DNA of 37,652 nt from Mariniphaga sp964540165 (GCA_964540165.1 CAZILU010000013.1:1-37652), one strand, 5' to 3'; positions 7,233 through 15,660 are shown, counted from the stretch's first letter. Made by a program: numbers and translations. Notes: generated from the sequence alone by a model not told the origin.

Positions 7233-8708
7233 TCAGGAGCGACTGCTGTAGTTGGGCGCTTCACGGGTAATTGATACATCGTGGGGGTGACTTTCGAGCA
7301 CTCCGGCGTTTGTAATTTTCGTGAATTTTGCCTTTTGCAGGATTTCGATGTTTTGTGCACCGCAATAGCCCATTCCGGCTCTGAGGCCGCCAAGAAGTTG
7401 GTATAAAACTTCGTAGAGTGTTCCCTTATATGGTACCCGGGCAGCAATTCCTTCGGGCACCAGTTTTTTAATATCATCCTCCATATCCTGAAAGTAGCGG
7501 TCTTTTGATCCTTTTTGCATCGCTTCGATGGATCCCATACCCCGGTACGATTTGAATTTCCGTCCCTGGTATAGGATGGTTTCGCCCGGTGACTCCTCGA
7601 CGCCCGCGAAGAGTCCGCCCGCCATGATGGAGCTGGCGCCTGCAGCAATGGCTTTTACGATATCGCCTGAGTAGCGGATTCCGCCATCGGCAATGACCGG
7701 GACACCTCTTCCTTTGATTGCTTTTGCAACGCTGTAAATTGCAGAAAGCTGTGGGATTCCCACGCCTGCAATAACGCGTGTGGTACAGATTGATCCCGGG
7801 CCGATTCCCACTTTTACCGCATCAGCTCCGGCATTGACCAGGGCAACCGCTGCTTCAGCGGTACCGATGTTGCCGGCAATAACATCTTTATCGGGGTATT
7901 TGGCTTTGATCATTTTAAGCATTTCAACCACACCGCGGGAGTGGCCGTGGGCCGTATCCAGCACCAGTGCGTCAACCTGAGCTTTGATCAGCTCATCGAC
8001 CCGGTCCATGGTGTCGTAAGCGATGCCAATTCCGGCGGCAACCCGGAGCCTTCCCTTCTCGTCCTTGCAGGCCAGCGGTTTATCTTTTGCCTTGGTAATA
8101 TCTTTGTAGGTAACCAGTCCGATCAGTTTGTTGTTTTTGTCGACCACCGGAAGCTTTTCGATTTTGTAGTGCTGAAGGATTTCAGCCGCGCGTTCCAGGT
8201 TGGTTGACTCGGTTGTGGTCACCAGGTTCTCTTTGGTCATTACCTCACTAATAGGGCGGGCCATATTTTTTTCAAACCGCAGATCCCGGTTGGTAACGAT
8301 TCCCAGGAGATGCCTTTCAGTATCAACGACGGGAATGCCGCCAATTTTAAACTGTCCCATGAAGTCCAGGGCATCGGCGACCGTTTTGTCCGGAGTAATG
8401 GTGATCGGATCGAAGATCATGCCGTTTTCAGCTCTTTTCACAATGGTGACCTGATGCGACTGTTCGTCAATATCCATGTTTTTGTGAATGACTCCAATGC
8501 CACCCTCCCGGGCAATGGCAATGGCCATTTTATTCTCGGTTACCGTATCCATGGCGGCGGTAACAATGGGTGCATTGATGGTAATCGACCTGGAAAACCG
8601 GGACGTAAGATCCACATTTCGTGGCAAAATTTCGGAATAGGCCGGCACCAAAAGAACGTCATCGAATGTTAATCCTTCAAAAATCACTTTGTCTGATAGA
8701 AATGACAT
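7233..8708 (-). CDS. guaB: Inosine-5'-monophosphate dehydrogenase
   Basis: IMP dehydrogenase converts IMP to XMP with NAD+, the committed step of GMP synthesis. The protein begins MSFLSDKVIFEGLTFDDVLL, the usual N terminus. Two CBS domains interrupt the barrel (about residues 90-215). The catalytic loop GPGSICTTRVIAG holds the nucleophilic Cys, and the phosphate-binding ADGGIRYSGD segment is present. Length 491 residues, normal for the family. The frame can be extended to a TTG at 8736-8738, but that codon lies inside the -7 promoter box, so it cannot be transcribed from that promoter; the ATG at 8706-8708 is the start. It is the first gene of the run leading into the PPIase genes, with recQ divergent. 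Confidence 0.97.
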   Translation of the reverse strand: MSFLSDKVIFEGLTFDDVLLVPAYSEILPRNVDLTSRFSRSITINAPIVTAAMDTVTENKMAIAIAREGGIGVIHKNMDIDEQSHQVTIVKRAENGMIFDPITITPDKTVADALDFMGQFKIGGIPVVDTERHLLGIVTNRDLRFEKNMARPISEVMTKENLVTTTESTNLERAAEILQHYKIEKLPVVDKNNKLIGLVTYKDITKAKDKPLACKDEKGRLRVAAGIGIAYDTMDRVDELIKAQVDALVLDTAHGHSRGVVEMLKMIKAKYPDKDVIAGNIGTAEAAVALVNAGADAVKVGIGPGSICTTRVIAGVGIPQLSAIYSVAKAIKGRGVPVIADGGIRYSGDIVKAIAAGASSIMAGGLFAGVEESPGETILYQGRKFKSYRGMGSIEAMQKGSKDRYFQDMEDDIKKLVPEGIAARVPYKGTLYEVLYQLLGGLRAGMGYCGAQNIEILQKAKFTKITNAGVLESHPHDVSITREAPNYSSRS

Positions 8709-8735
8709 GGGCTTCTTTTTTATTTTAATGAAGTG

Positions 8736-8743
8736 CAAAAGTA
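8736..8743 (-). promoter_or_regulatory. -7 element of the guaB promoter
   Basis: The minus strand reads TACTTTTG, an exact match to the Bacteroidetes -7 consensus TAnnTTTG. Transcription would start near 8730, about 22 bases before the guaB ATG. No TTTG at the usual -33 spacing was found. It probably drives guaB and the envelope genes behind it. Confidence 0.65.
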
Positions 8744-8826
8744 CAAAAAAATAGGTTATTACCGGTTATATCAGTTTGCGATTCAAATATTGATCGCCAT
8801 GGAATCCAAGTGTGGATAGAAAGGTT

Positions 8827-8834
8827 TAAATTTG
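8827..8834 (+). promoter_or_regulatory. -7 element of the recQ promoter, almost touching the start codon
   Basis: TAAATTTG exactly matches TAnnTTTG. The recQ ATG follows at 8841, only 6 bases after the box. A transcript starting at the usual 5-7 bases downstream would have little or no 5' untranslated region. No -33 TTTG at normal spacing. Confidence 0.55.
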
Positions 8835-8840
8835 CGGGAG

Positions 8841-10745
8841 ATGGATAGATTCAGTCAAATATTGGCTCAGTACTGGGGGTTTGAAACGTTCAGGCCGTTG
8901 CAGCGATCGATTATAGAATCGGTGGCAGCGGGGAAGGATACCCTGGGGTTGATGCCAACCGGTGGCGGAAAATCGGTTACGTTTCAGGTTTTTTCTCTGT
9001 CGCGAAAGGGGATTTGCATTGTGATCACGCCCCTGATAGCTCTGATGAAAGATCAGGTGGAGAGCTTGCATCGAAAAGGAATCCGTGCGCTGAAAATTCA
9101 CAGCGGCATGTCTCCTATGGAGTTAAAGATGACGCTGAACCATGCCATATGGGGCGAATATAAATTTCTATACATCTCTCCCGAGCGGTTAAACTCGGAC
9201 TATTTCAAGGAGTATCTGGTAAAGATGAATGTGAACCTGATTGCTGTGGATGAAGCACACTGTATCTCCCAGTGGGGGTATGATTTCAGGCCCAGTTACC
9301 TTAATCTTGTTCAGGTGCGGGATCTTTTCCCCGAGGTGCCTGTGTTGGCGTTAACGGCCACGGCGACACTCCGGGTTCGTGATGATATACAGGAGAAGCT
9401 GCGATTTCGGGAGAAGAACGTGTTGTCGGTAACATTTCAGCGCGACAATCTCTCTTACCTTGTGCGCCTTCGCGATGATAAGATGGGATACCTGCTCGAA
9501 ACCATGAAGCAGGTTCACGGATCGGGCGTTGTTTATCTGAGAAGTCGCAAAGGGACAAGAGAGACTGCCCAGGAGTTAAGGAGAAACGGGATCTCCGCGG
9601 ACTATTACCACGCCGGATTAAATCCGGAGGTGCGTCACCGGAAGCAGGATGAATGGTTGGCAGGCAAGACACGGGTTATTGTGGCGACCAATGCGTTTGG
9701 GATGGGCATCGATAAACCGGATGTCCGGTTCGTTATCCACCTCGATCCGCCCGATTCGCTGGAAGCCTATTTCCAGGAAGCGGGGCGGGCAGGCCGCGAT
9801 GGTAAAAAAGCGGCGGCTGTTTTGCTGTTTGGAGATGCCGACAAAACACGGTTGAAAAAGCAGGTGGTTATGGCTTTTCCTGAAATGGAAAAGATTAAAC
9901 GGATCTACCAGGCCATAGGAAACCACCTGCAGGTGGCCGAAGGTTATGGAAAGGGGCAATCATATCCTTTTGGTCTGCAGGATTTCGCGCAAACCTTTAA
10001 ATTTCAGCAGGCGATGGTTTATAACAGCCTGAAAATAATGCAACGGGAAGGTTACCTTGAGTTTACAGAAGAGGTGAATAATCCCTCCAGGATCTGCTTT
10101 ATGGTATCCCGCGATGAACTGTACAAGTTCCAGGTGGCCAATGTTGCCCTGGATGCCTTTATTAAATTGATCCTTCGATCGTATACGGGACTCTTCAATG
10201 ATTATGTTTTTATTGATGAGGCGCTGTTGGCTCGACGGGCCGGAATCGATGAAGATACCGTGTATAACTATTTGAAGCATCTGCGAACCTCAAAAATTCT
10301 GGACTACGTGCCCAGGAGTCAAACGCCTTATATTTACTTTAACAAAGAGCGCTTGCCCCTGAATCGCATGACGATCTCCCGGGAGAACTACGATTTTCGT
10401 AAAAGAGATTTTTTAGCGAGGGTTGATTCGGTTATTCATTATGCAACTCAGACAGAACGATGCCGGAGTCAGATTTTATTAACCTATTTAGGTGAGAGTG
10501 ATCCGGCGGTTTGTGGCACATGTGATGTTTGCCGTTCAATAAATCAATTGGGAGTCAGTTCATTCGATTTTGATGAGATAAGCCGGCAAATCAAAAAGAT
10601 TTTGGAAACGCCCTGTTCATATGAAAACCTGCTGATGAGATTTAAAGGATCGAGGGAGAAAACCATGGAAGTGGTGAAATGGCTCATGGATAATCAACGG
10701 ATTGTTTACCGGATCGATCGCAAGCTGGAGTGGAAGGCGGAATAA
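8841..10745 (+). CDS. recQ: ATP-dependent DNA helicase RecQ
   Basis: A superfamily 2 3'-5' DNA helicase of 634 residues used in recombination and replication-fork repair. The Q-motif region FRPLQRSII, Walker A MPTGGGKS, DEAH box (AVDEAHCISQWGYDFRPSY), motif III LTATAT and motif VI QEAGRAGRDG are all present. The RQC zinc-binding site follows (CRSQ..., then CGTCDVC), then a winged-helix region. The protein ends soon after it, with no clear HRDC domain, unlike E. coli RecQ. The frame can be extended three codons to a TTG at 8832, but that lies in the -7 box; the ATG at 8841 is preferred. Divergent from guaB across a 132-base gap. Confidence 0.96.
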   Translation: MDRFSQILAQYWGFETFRPLQRSIIESVAAGKDTLGLMPTGGGKSVTFQVFSLSRKGICIVITPLIALMKDQVESLHRKGIRALKIHSGMSPMELKMTLNHAIWGEYKFLYISPERLNSDYFKEYLVKMNVNLIAVDEAHCISQWGYDFRPSYLNLVQVRDLFPEVPVLALTATATLRVRDDIQEKLRFREKNVLSVTFQRDNLSYLVRLRDDKMGYLLETMKQVHGSGVVYLRSRKGTRETAQELRRNGISADYYHAGLNPEVRHRKQDEWLAGKTRVIVATNAFGMGIDKPDVRFVIHLDPPDSLEAYFQEAGRAGRDGKKAAAVLLFGDADKTRLKKQVVMAFPEMEKIKRIYQAIGNHLQVAEGYGKGQSYPFGLQDFAQTFKFQQAMVYNSLKIMQREGYLEFTEEVNNPSRICFMVSRDELYKFQVANVALDAFIKLILRSYTGLFNDYVFIDEALLARRAGIDEDTVYNYLKHLRTSKILDYVPRSQTPYIYFNKERLPLNRMTISRENYDFRKRDFLARVDSVIHYATQTERCRSQILLTYLGESDPAVCGTCDVCRSINQLGVSSFDFDEISRQIKKILETPCSYENLLMRFKGSREKTMEVVKWLMDNQRIVYRIDRKLEWKAE

Positions 10746-10775
10746 GCATTAACCCGCTCTTCTGGTCGAATGATT

Positions 10776-10796
10776 CAGATTGCTAAAGAATCTTTA
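10776..10796 (+). terminator. Weak terminator-like hairpin after recQ
   Basis: AGATT and AATCT form a 5-bp stem over a 7-base loop, followed by TTATTATTTTT. The stem is short, so efficiency is doubtful, but the place (just after recQ, overlapping the next promoter) is right for a terminator. Confidence 0.35.
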
Positions 10797-10797
10797 T

Positions 10798-10805
10798 TAT
10801 TTTTG
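10798..10805 (+). promoter_or_regulatory. -7 element upstream of the DUF5063 gene
   Basis: TATTTTTG exactly matches TAnnTTTG. The ATG follows at 10828, giving a leader of about 17 bases. It is the likely promoter of the DUF5063 - exonuclease - methyltransferase run. Confidence 0.5.
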
Positions 10806-10827
10806 TGGCGGTTTTATATAAAGTTTT

Positions 10828-11457
10828 ATGGAAGAAGAGGAGCTTCATTCAATAGTCTATTCCGATCGTGTGATCGCATTTGTAGCGGTAGCCAATGCTT
10901 ATTGTGATGCTATTGAAAGTGTCCGTTCGGTTCCGGTTGAAGAGAGTGTGCGAAAGTTGCAAAAGCTTTTGCCTTTGCTCTATTTAAAGGCATCGGTATT
11001 GCCAAAACCGGAAAAGGTGCTGGAAGAGTCGCTTGAGAAGTATGTTACCGAAGTGGATTATCACTTTTGGCAACAGCAGTGGATGGAGGCGTTGGGTGAA
11101 CACGATACTTTTCTCGAAGTTTTTGACCCGGAAATTCAGTTTGGCACCGAGCGGGTAACGGCCAGCGTTTCCGAAAATCTGCTTGATATATATCAGGATC
11201 TGAAAGATTTTTTATTATCGTATCGGTTAGGCGATGATGCGATTATGAATGACTCTTTGTCGGATTGTCTGTTTCATTTTGAAAGTTTCTGGGGGCAGCG
11301 GCTGGTCAATGTTTTGCGGGCGGTTCATAAACTGGTTGTAGAAAACGTTGTTTTTTATTCCTCCGGAAAGGCAGAGGAGCAAAATTTGAAAAATCCGGAA
11401 ACGGGATCTCCGGAGTGGTTGGACAATTTTTGGGGAACCCGGACCGATGACGATTGA
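10828..11457 (+). CDS. DUF5063 domain protein of unknown function
   Basis: A 209-residue acidic, mainly helical protein without signal peptide or membrane segment. The pattern KLLPLLYLKASVLP followed by an FFW-type aromatic stretch (EVDYHFWQQQW) and the late QRLVNVLRAVHKL segment match what I know of the Bacteroidetes DUF5063 family. No catalytic motif is evident. Its stop overlaps the start of the DEDDy exonuclease by 11 bases, a gene pair that suggests a shared nucleic-acid task, but the function is unknown. Confidence 0.82.
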   Translation: MEEEELHSIVYSDRVIAFVAVANAYCDAIESVRSVPVEESVRKLQKLLPLLYLKASVLPKPEKVLEESLEKYVTEVDYHFWQQQWMEALGEHDTFLEVFDPEIQFGTERVTASVSENLLDIYQDLKDFLLSYRLGDDAIMNDSLSDCLFHFESFWGQRLVNVLRAVHKLVVENVVFYSSGKAEEQNLKNPETGSPEWLDNFWGTRTDDD

Positions 11458-12034
11458 AAAGATGTTTAAAGAGAGTATAACAAGAGAAGAGTTAACCGAT
11501 CTGCCATTGCGGTGGTTCGATGGCGATATCTACGTGATTGACCAACCCGGCCAGGTTAATGATGTTGCCGGATATCTGTCAACTCAGCCGGTGATAGGCT
11601 TCGATACAGAGACAAAACCCTCATTTAAAAAAGGCGTTGTGAATCAAGTGGCACTGCTGCAGTTTTCTACGATGAGCGAAGCTTTTTTGCTGCGTGTTAA
11701 CCGGTTGGGTCTGCCCGCTTCAATCCGGAAACTTCTGGCAAATCCACGCATTGTCAAGCCGGGCGTTGCCATTCGCGATGATATTAAAGGATTGCAGGAG
11801 TTGTCGAAATTTCAGCCGCAAGGATTTATTGAACTGCAGGATATTGCCAGGGATGCCGGCATTCAGAATTTTAGTTTGAAGAAGCTGACAGCGATCGTGT
11901 TGGGATTCCGGATTTCCAAATCTCAGCAGTTGTCGAACTGGGAGGCGCCCGAACTTACCGAAGCACAGCAGATTTATGCAGCAACCGATGCCTGGACCTC
12001 CCTGCAGATCTATCAACATTTTTCCAAAAGTTAA
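11447..12034 (+). CDS. DEDDy-type 3'-5' exonuclease (WRN/RNase D-like)
   Basis: A 195-residue single-domain exonuclease. The four acidic metal ligands of the DEDD superfamily can be placed: D53 and E55 in GFDTETKPSF, D111 or D112 in IRDDIKG, and Y176...D180 in YAATDAW, which makes it the DEDDy subclass. It resembles the exonuclease domain of Werner helicase and RNase D, without the HRDC domain. The neighbourhood (recQ upstream, RNA methyltransferase downstream) does not settle whether DNA or RNA is the substrate. A RecQ helicase and a WRN-like exonuclease two genes apart recall the fused human WRN protein; a functional link is speculation. Its start overlaps the DUF5063 gene. Confidence 0.88.
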   Translation: MTIEKMFKESITREELTDLPLRWFDGDIYVIDQPGQVNDVAGYLSTQPVIGFDTETKPSFKKGVVNQVALLQFSTMSEAFLLRVNRLGLPASIRKLLANPRIVKPGVAIRDDIKGLQELSKFQPQGFIELQDIARDAGIQNFSLKKLTAIVLGFRISKSQQLSNWEAPELTEAQQIYAATDAWTSLQIYQHFSKS

Positions 12035-12037
12035 TTG

Positions 12038-13224
12038 ATGCAGTCAACCAGGAAGATCATTCTCAAGCAGGGAAAAGATCAGTCGCTGAAACGGTTTCAT
12101 CCCTGGATATTTTCAGGAGCCATAAAAAGGATAGAGACAGGAATTGTGGAAGGAGACCTGATCTCTCTCTGGTCAAACGACGGAGAATTTTTGGGAATGG
12201 GACACTACCAGATCGGATCGATTGCTGTGCGTATGGTAACATTTCAGGAGCAGGAGATTGGATATGATTTTTGGAAGGAAAAAATTGAAAAGGCCTGGTT
12301 GTTGCGTCGATATCTGGGTTTCGACAGCAGTGAGCATACCAATGTGTTTCGGCTGGTGCATGCCGAAGGCGATGGGTTGCCCGGACTGGTCATTGATTTT
12401 TACCATGGAACGGCTGTATTGCAGATCCATTCGGTTGGATTTTTCTATATCCGTGACCTGTTGATCAGGGCTTTGCATGAAGTATTAGGCAATCGACTAA
12501 AGGCGGTGTACGATAAAAGTGAAAAGTCGCTCCCGTATAAAGCCGCGGTCAACCCTTCGGACGGCCTGGTTTCGGGAGCGGTTGAAGGGAATGAGGTGTT
12601 GGAGCATGGACTGAAGTTTCATGTTGACTGGGAGAATGGCCAAAAGACAGGATTTTTTTCGATCAGCGCGAGAACAGGCTGTTACTTCAACACTATAGTC
12701 AAAACCGGGACGTGCTGAACATGTTTAGCTATACGGGAGGATTTTCGGTTTATGCACTTCGTGGCGGAGCGCGAAGTGTTGATTCGGTCGATGCTTCTGA
12801 AAGAGCTATTGAGCTTACCCGGGTCAATGCGGCCCTCAATTTTCCCGGCGATAACCGTCATCGGGGGGTTGTTGCCGATGGTTTTGAGTTTTTGAGAAAT
12901 ATCAATCAAACCTATGATCTGATTGTCCTTGATCCGCCGGCATTTGCCAAGCATCTTTCAGCCCTTCCCAAAGCGCTTCAGGCATATAAACGAATCAATA
13001 CCAGGGCATTTGAACAGATAAGGAGCGGTGGCATCCTGTTTACATTCTCATGCTCGCAGGTAGTTCCAAGAGATCGTTTTCGTGAAATGGTATTTTCTGC
13101 GGCAGCCATTGCCGGACGGCCGGTCCGCATATTGCATCAGCTGACACAACCCGCTGATCACCCGGTGAATATCTATCATCCCGAAGGTGAGTATCTCAAG
13201 GGATTGGTTTTGTATGTAGAGTGA
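12038..13224 (+). pseudogene. Frameshifted RlmI-like class I SAM-dependent rRNA cytosine methyltransferase
   Basis: Two frames together encode a full-length RlmI/YccW-family enzyme of about 395 residues. The first (12038-12718) has the N-terminal PUA domain (RFHPWIFSGAI) and central domain up to WENGQKTGFF. The second (from 12658 in the -1 frame) reads DQRENRLLLQHYSQNRDVLN and continues through the SAM-binding NMFSYTGGFSVYA and the catalytic LDPPAFAK to the end. The break is at seven T residues (12653-12659): one missing base, or a -1 slip, restores GFFFDQREN. Family members methylate a cytosine in 23S rRNA. The gene could be a real pseudogene, a sequencing error in the homopolymer, or be expressed by slippage. 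The start is the ATG at 12038, since the codon before it is a TTG. Confidence 0.88.
12653..12659 (+). other. T7 homopolymer at the methyltransferase frameshift
   Basis: Seven consecutive T residues encode Phe-Phe in frame and then run out of frame. The codons are TTT (12653-12655), TTT (12656-12658) and TCG. Re-reading the T at 12658 gives TTC, then GAT CAG CGC, the expected continuation. A-TTT-TTT-T is a plausible slippery sequence for -1 slippage of polymerase or ribosome. No strong downstream stimulatory structure is obvious. Confidence 0.8.
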
Positions 13225-13241
13225 CTGTTCCAATCATTTGT

Positions 13242-13249
13242 TATATTTG
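13242..13249 (+). promoter_or_regulatory. -7 element of the cysH promoter
   Basis: TATATTTG exactly matches TAnnTTTG, 22 bases before the cysH ATG, giving an expected leader of about 15 bases. No well-spaced -33 motif. Confidence 0.55.
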
Positions 13250-13270
13250 TCGTTTGTTACATAAAAAGAG

Positions 13271-13981
13271 ATGATGAACGGAAGAGAGCGTGCAGCGCAA
13301 CTGAACGGCCAATTAGCCGAAAGTCCGATCGAAGATAAACTCCGGTATTTGGTTAATGAGTATCCCGGCAGGGTGGTCTTTACAACCAGTTTTGGTTATG
13401 AAGACCAGGTGATTGCCGATTTAATTTTTCGTAATGACATCTCTGTGGAGGTGGTTACACTCGATACCGGGCGACTGTTTGAAGAGACCTACAAGGTGTT
13501 TCGCAGTACCAGAGAAAAATATGGAAAACCGATTCGGGTATACTTCCCCCCGGCCGGCAGGGTTGAGAAACTGATGTCAGAAAAGGGCCCTTTCAGCTTT
13601 TATGAGTCGGTGGAGAACCGGAAGGAGTGCTGCTATATCCGGAAAGTGATTCCACTTCAACAGGCCTTGAAAGGAATGGAAGTGTGGATCACCGGATTGC
13701 GATCATCACAATCGGCTAATCGGAGCGGACTGAGTGAGTTTGAGTGGGATGAAGGAAACCGGATTGTCAAGTATAATCCGTTGCTTGACTGGAGCCTTGA
13801 TCAGGTTAAGCGATACATCCGCGATTATCATGTTCCGTATAATGTATTGCATGATAGGGGATTTGTGAGTATTGGCTGTGAACCTTGCACCCGGGCTGTT
13901 AAACCCGGTGAAGACTTTAGAGCCGGTCGCTGGTGGTGGGAGCAGAACACTGGGAAAGAGTGCGGATTGCATGAAAGCTGA
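13271..13981 (+). CDS. cysH: Assimilatory adenylyl-sulfate (APS) reductase, 4Fe-4S type
   Basis: A 236-residue PAPS/APS reductase-family enzyme that reduces activated sulfate to sulfite. The PP-loop-like TTSFGYEDQV (about 38-47) binds the nucleotide; LDTGRLFEETY is the family motif. Cys pairs C120-C121 and C203-C206 (CEPC) would bind a 4Fe-4S cluster, which marks the APS-using class, and the catalytic Cys is in KECGLH (C231). No sulfate-activation genes (sat, cysD, cysN) or sulfite reductase are in this window, so it stands alone here under its own promoter. The two tandem ATGs at 13271 and 13274 are both possible starts. Confidence 0.92.
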   Translation: MMNGRERAAQLNGQLAESPIEDKLRYLVNEYPGRVVFTTSFGYEDQVIADLIFRNDISVEVVTLDTGRLFEETYKVFRSTREKYGKPIRVYFPPAGRVEKLMSEKGPFSFYESVENRKECCYIRKVIPLQQALKGMEVWITGLRSSQSANRSGLSEFEWDEGNRIVKYNPLLDWSLDQVKRYIRDYHVPYNVLHDRGFVSIGCEPCTRAVKPGEDFRAGRWWWEQNTGKECGLHES

Positions 13982-14016
13982 TCAGCAATTGATCGGTATG
14001 TTGGTTGATGCCGGAT

Positions 14017-14373
14017 TTAAATAACGTCATCCAAAAAATGATTCAATTCCGGGATGGCAAGCGTTAATTCTGATTCGACCTCTGCTAAAAGAGAAGGGAT
14101 TTGCTCTAATGCATTCGTTTCTGCGAACCATTGAATCTGTTTTAAATCAGTAGCTGTTTTTGTCATCATAAAGACCATCACTGACGATTTGGCTGTATGT
14201 GCCTCTTTGGCAACAAGCTGTGCGTTCTTATTGTTGAGGTAATTTTTAATATTGAACAGAAATTCGGGGATTTGCTTCAGGAATATAGAGACCATCTCCC
14301 GAATGAATTTGAGGTCATTTCCTGAAAGCTCACTTAAATAGGCTAAGTTGATGTGATTATAATGGCTACTCAT
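14017..14373 (-). CDS. Solitary Hpt (histidine phosphotransfer) domain protein
   Basis: A 118-residue all-helical protein. The motif AKEAHTAKSSV carries the likely phosphorylated His (H59) with the Lys two residues on and small residues following, the Hpt signature. The N-terminal LSGNDLKFIREMVSIFLKQIPE is the usual first helix. Hpt proteins relay phosphate between hybrid kinases and response regulators. No kinase or receiver gene is adjacent; the nearest receiver-like domains are in the protein at 18122-21097. It is monocistronic, convergent with cysH and divergent from gcvT. Confidence 0.85.
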   Translation of the reverse strand: MSSHYNHINLAYLSELSGNDLKFIREMVSIFLKQIPEFLFNIKNYLNNKNAQLVAKEAHTAKSSVMVFMMTKTATDLKQIQWFAETNALEQIPSLLAEVESELTLAIPELNHFLDDVI

Positions 14374-14472
14374 AGGTAAAAAATGTCAATTCTCTACAAT
14401 GTTACGAAAAATGAGAATTGAATCTTTGAATAAGCGATGATTAATTTTGCGTGCATGGTTTTTTTGAATCGG

Positions 14473-14480
14473 TAATTTTG
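14473..14480 (+). promoter_or_regulatory. -7 element of the gcvT promoter
   Basis: TAATTTTG exactly matches TAnnTTTG and puts the start of transcription near 14486, 16 bases before the gcvT ATG. A TTTG at 14446-14449 lies 23 bases upstream, slightly longer than the usual 19-21 spacing, and could be the -33 element. A second TAATTTTG at 14442-14449 overlaps that TTTG. Confidence 0.55.
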
Positions 14481-14501
14481 AACAGATTAAAGAGATTGAT
14501 T

Positions 14502-15584
14502 ATGAAGGTTACAGCGCTGAATGGGGTTCACAGAGCATCCGGAGCCCGTATGGTCGAATTTGCAGGGTATGATATGCCTGTGGAATACAGTGGAATTATG
14601 GATGAGCATCTGAACGTCCGTAACGGGGTTGGTGTTTTCGATGTATCACACATGGGCGAGTTTTGGGTGAAAGGGCCGCAAGCCATAGAGTTGCTGAAAA
14701 AGGTGAGCTCAAACGATCCGGCACTGATCACTGAAGGGGAGGCTCAATATACCTGCCTTCCCAATGGTAAGGGAGGGATTGTTGATGATCTGCTGATTTA
14801 TTGCTTTGGCCCGGAAAAATACCTGCTGGTTGTGAATGCATCCAATATTGAAAAAGACTGGGCCTGGATAAATGCTCAAAATTCGGTTGGCGCCACATTG
14901 GAAAATGTTTCTGACGCTTACAGTCAGTTGGCGGTACAGGGGCCTGAAGCTATTCAGGTTTTACAGCAATTAACGGAGATTGATCTGAAAAGTATCAGAA
15001 ATTACCATTTTGTTGTTGGAACGCTCGCCGGCTTAAAAGATGTTATTATTTCTGCTACCGGTTATACAGGTGCCGGAGGATTTGAGCTATACTGTTCCAA
15101 CGCTGATGTGGTACCTCTTTGGCACGCTGTTTTTAAGGCAGGTGCATCGTCAGGGATCAAGCCGGCCGGATTGGGAGCCCGGGACACCTTGCGTCTGGAG
15201 ATGGGGTATTGCCTGTATGGCAATGATATTGATGATACGACATCTCCGATAGAAGCCGGGCTGGGCTGGATCACTAAGTTCAACAATGAGCGGAAATTTA
15301 TTGACAGGGAGTTTTTGTGGATGCAAAAAAATGAAGGTATATCGCGCCGGTTAAGGGGATTTGTGATTTCAGGAAACGGCATTCCCCGGCACGGATATTC
15401 GTTGGTTAATGAGAACGGACTGGTCATTGGACAGGTAACTTCCGGAACCATCTCGCCCTTGCTTGGCAAAGGAATTGGATTGGGTTATATAGACCGGGAG
15501 TACTCAGCTATTGGTACAGGAATATTTGTTCAGATAAGAAATAAATCTATTCCAGCGACCATTGTAAAATTGCCGTTCATTTAA
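14502..15584 (+). CDS. gcvT: Glycine cleavage system T protein (aminomethyltransferase)
   Basis: GcvT moves the methylene group from lipoyl-bound aminomethyl (H protein) to tetrahydrofolate, releasing ammonia. The protein reads MKVTALNGVHRASGARMVEF, then GYDMPVEYSG, GVFDVSHMGEF, YTCLPNGKGGIVDDLL and ATGYTGAGGFE, all standard GcvT motifs; the Asp of VDDLL is the conserved catalytic residue. Length 360 residues, normal. The frame extends 17 codons upstream to 14451, but that ATG lies before the predicted transcription start, so the ATG at 14502 is chosen. Other gcv genes are not in the window, so the system is dispersed. Confidence 0.95.
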   Translation: MKVTALNGVHRASGARMVEFAGYDMPVEYSGIMDEHLNVRNGVGVFDVSHMGEFWVKGPQAIELLKKVSSNDPALITEGEAQYTCLPNGKGGIVDDLLIYCFGPEKYLLVVNASNIEKDWAWINAQNSVGATLENVSDAYSQLAVQGPEAIQVLQQLTEIDLKSIRNYHFVVGTLAGLKDVIISATGYTGAGGFELYCSNADVVPLWHAVFKAGASSGIKPAGLGARDTLRLEMGYCLYGNDIDDTTSPIEAGLGWITKFNNERKFIDREFLWMQKNEGISRRLRGFVISGNGIPRHGYSLVNENGLVIGQVTSGTISPLLGKGIGLGYIDREYSAIGTGIFVQIRNKSIPATIVKLPFI

Positions 15585-15652
15585 TATATTTTAAAAAATA
15601 GAGAACATCATTTTTTTCTTCCGGAAAAATAGTATTCTTATTCAGAATCACA

Positions 15653-15660
15653 TAAATTTG
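15653..15660 (+). promoter_or_regulatory. -7 element of the serC promoter
   Basis: TAAATTTG exactly matches TAnnTTTG. It would give a leader of about 90 bases before the preferred serC start at 15756, longer than that of the other genes here. No terminator or conserved leader fold was recognised in it. Confidence 0.45.

Noticed and set aside
8709..8738. Extended guaB start at TTG (8736-8738)
   Set aside because: The codon lies within the TAnnTTTG box and so upstream of the transcript start; the ATG at 8708 gives the standard N terminus.
13225..13270. Sulfur-responsive riboswitch before cysH
   Set aside because: The predicted leader is only about 15 bases, too short for any known riboswitch.
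14451..14501. Extended gcvT start at 14451
   Set aside because: It precedes the predicted transcription start and adds 17 residues not found in GcvT proteins.
15600..15640. Possible terminator after gcvT (T run and TTCCGGAA)
   Set aside because: The stem that can be drawn (TTTTTC with GAAAAA) has no T run behind it; too weak to list as a terminator.
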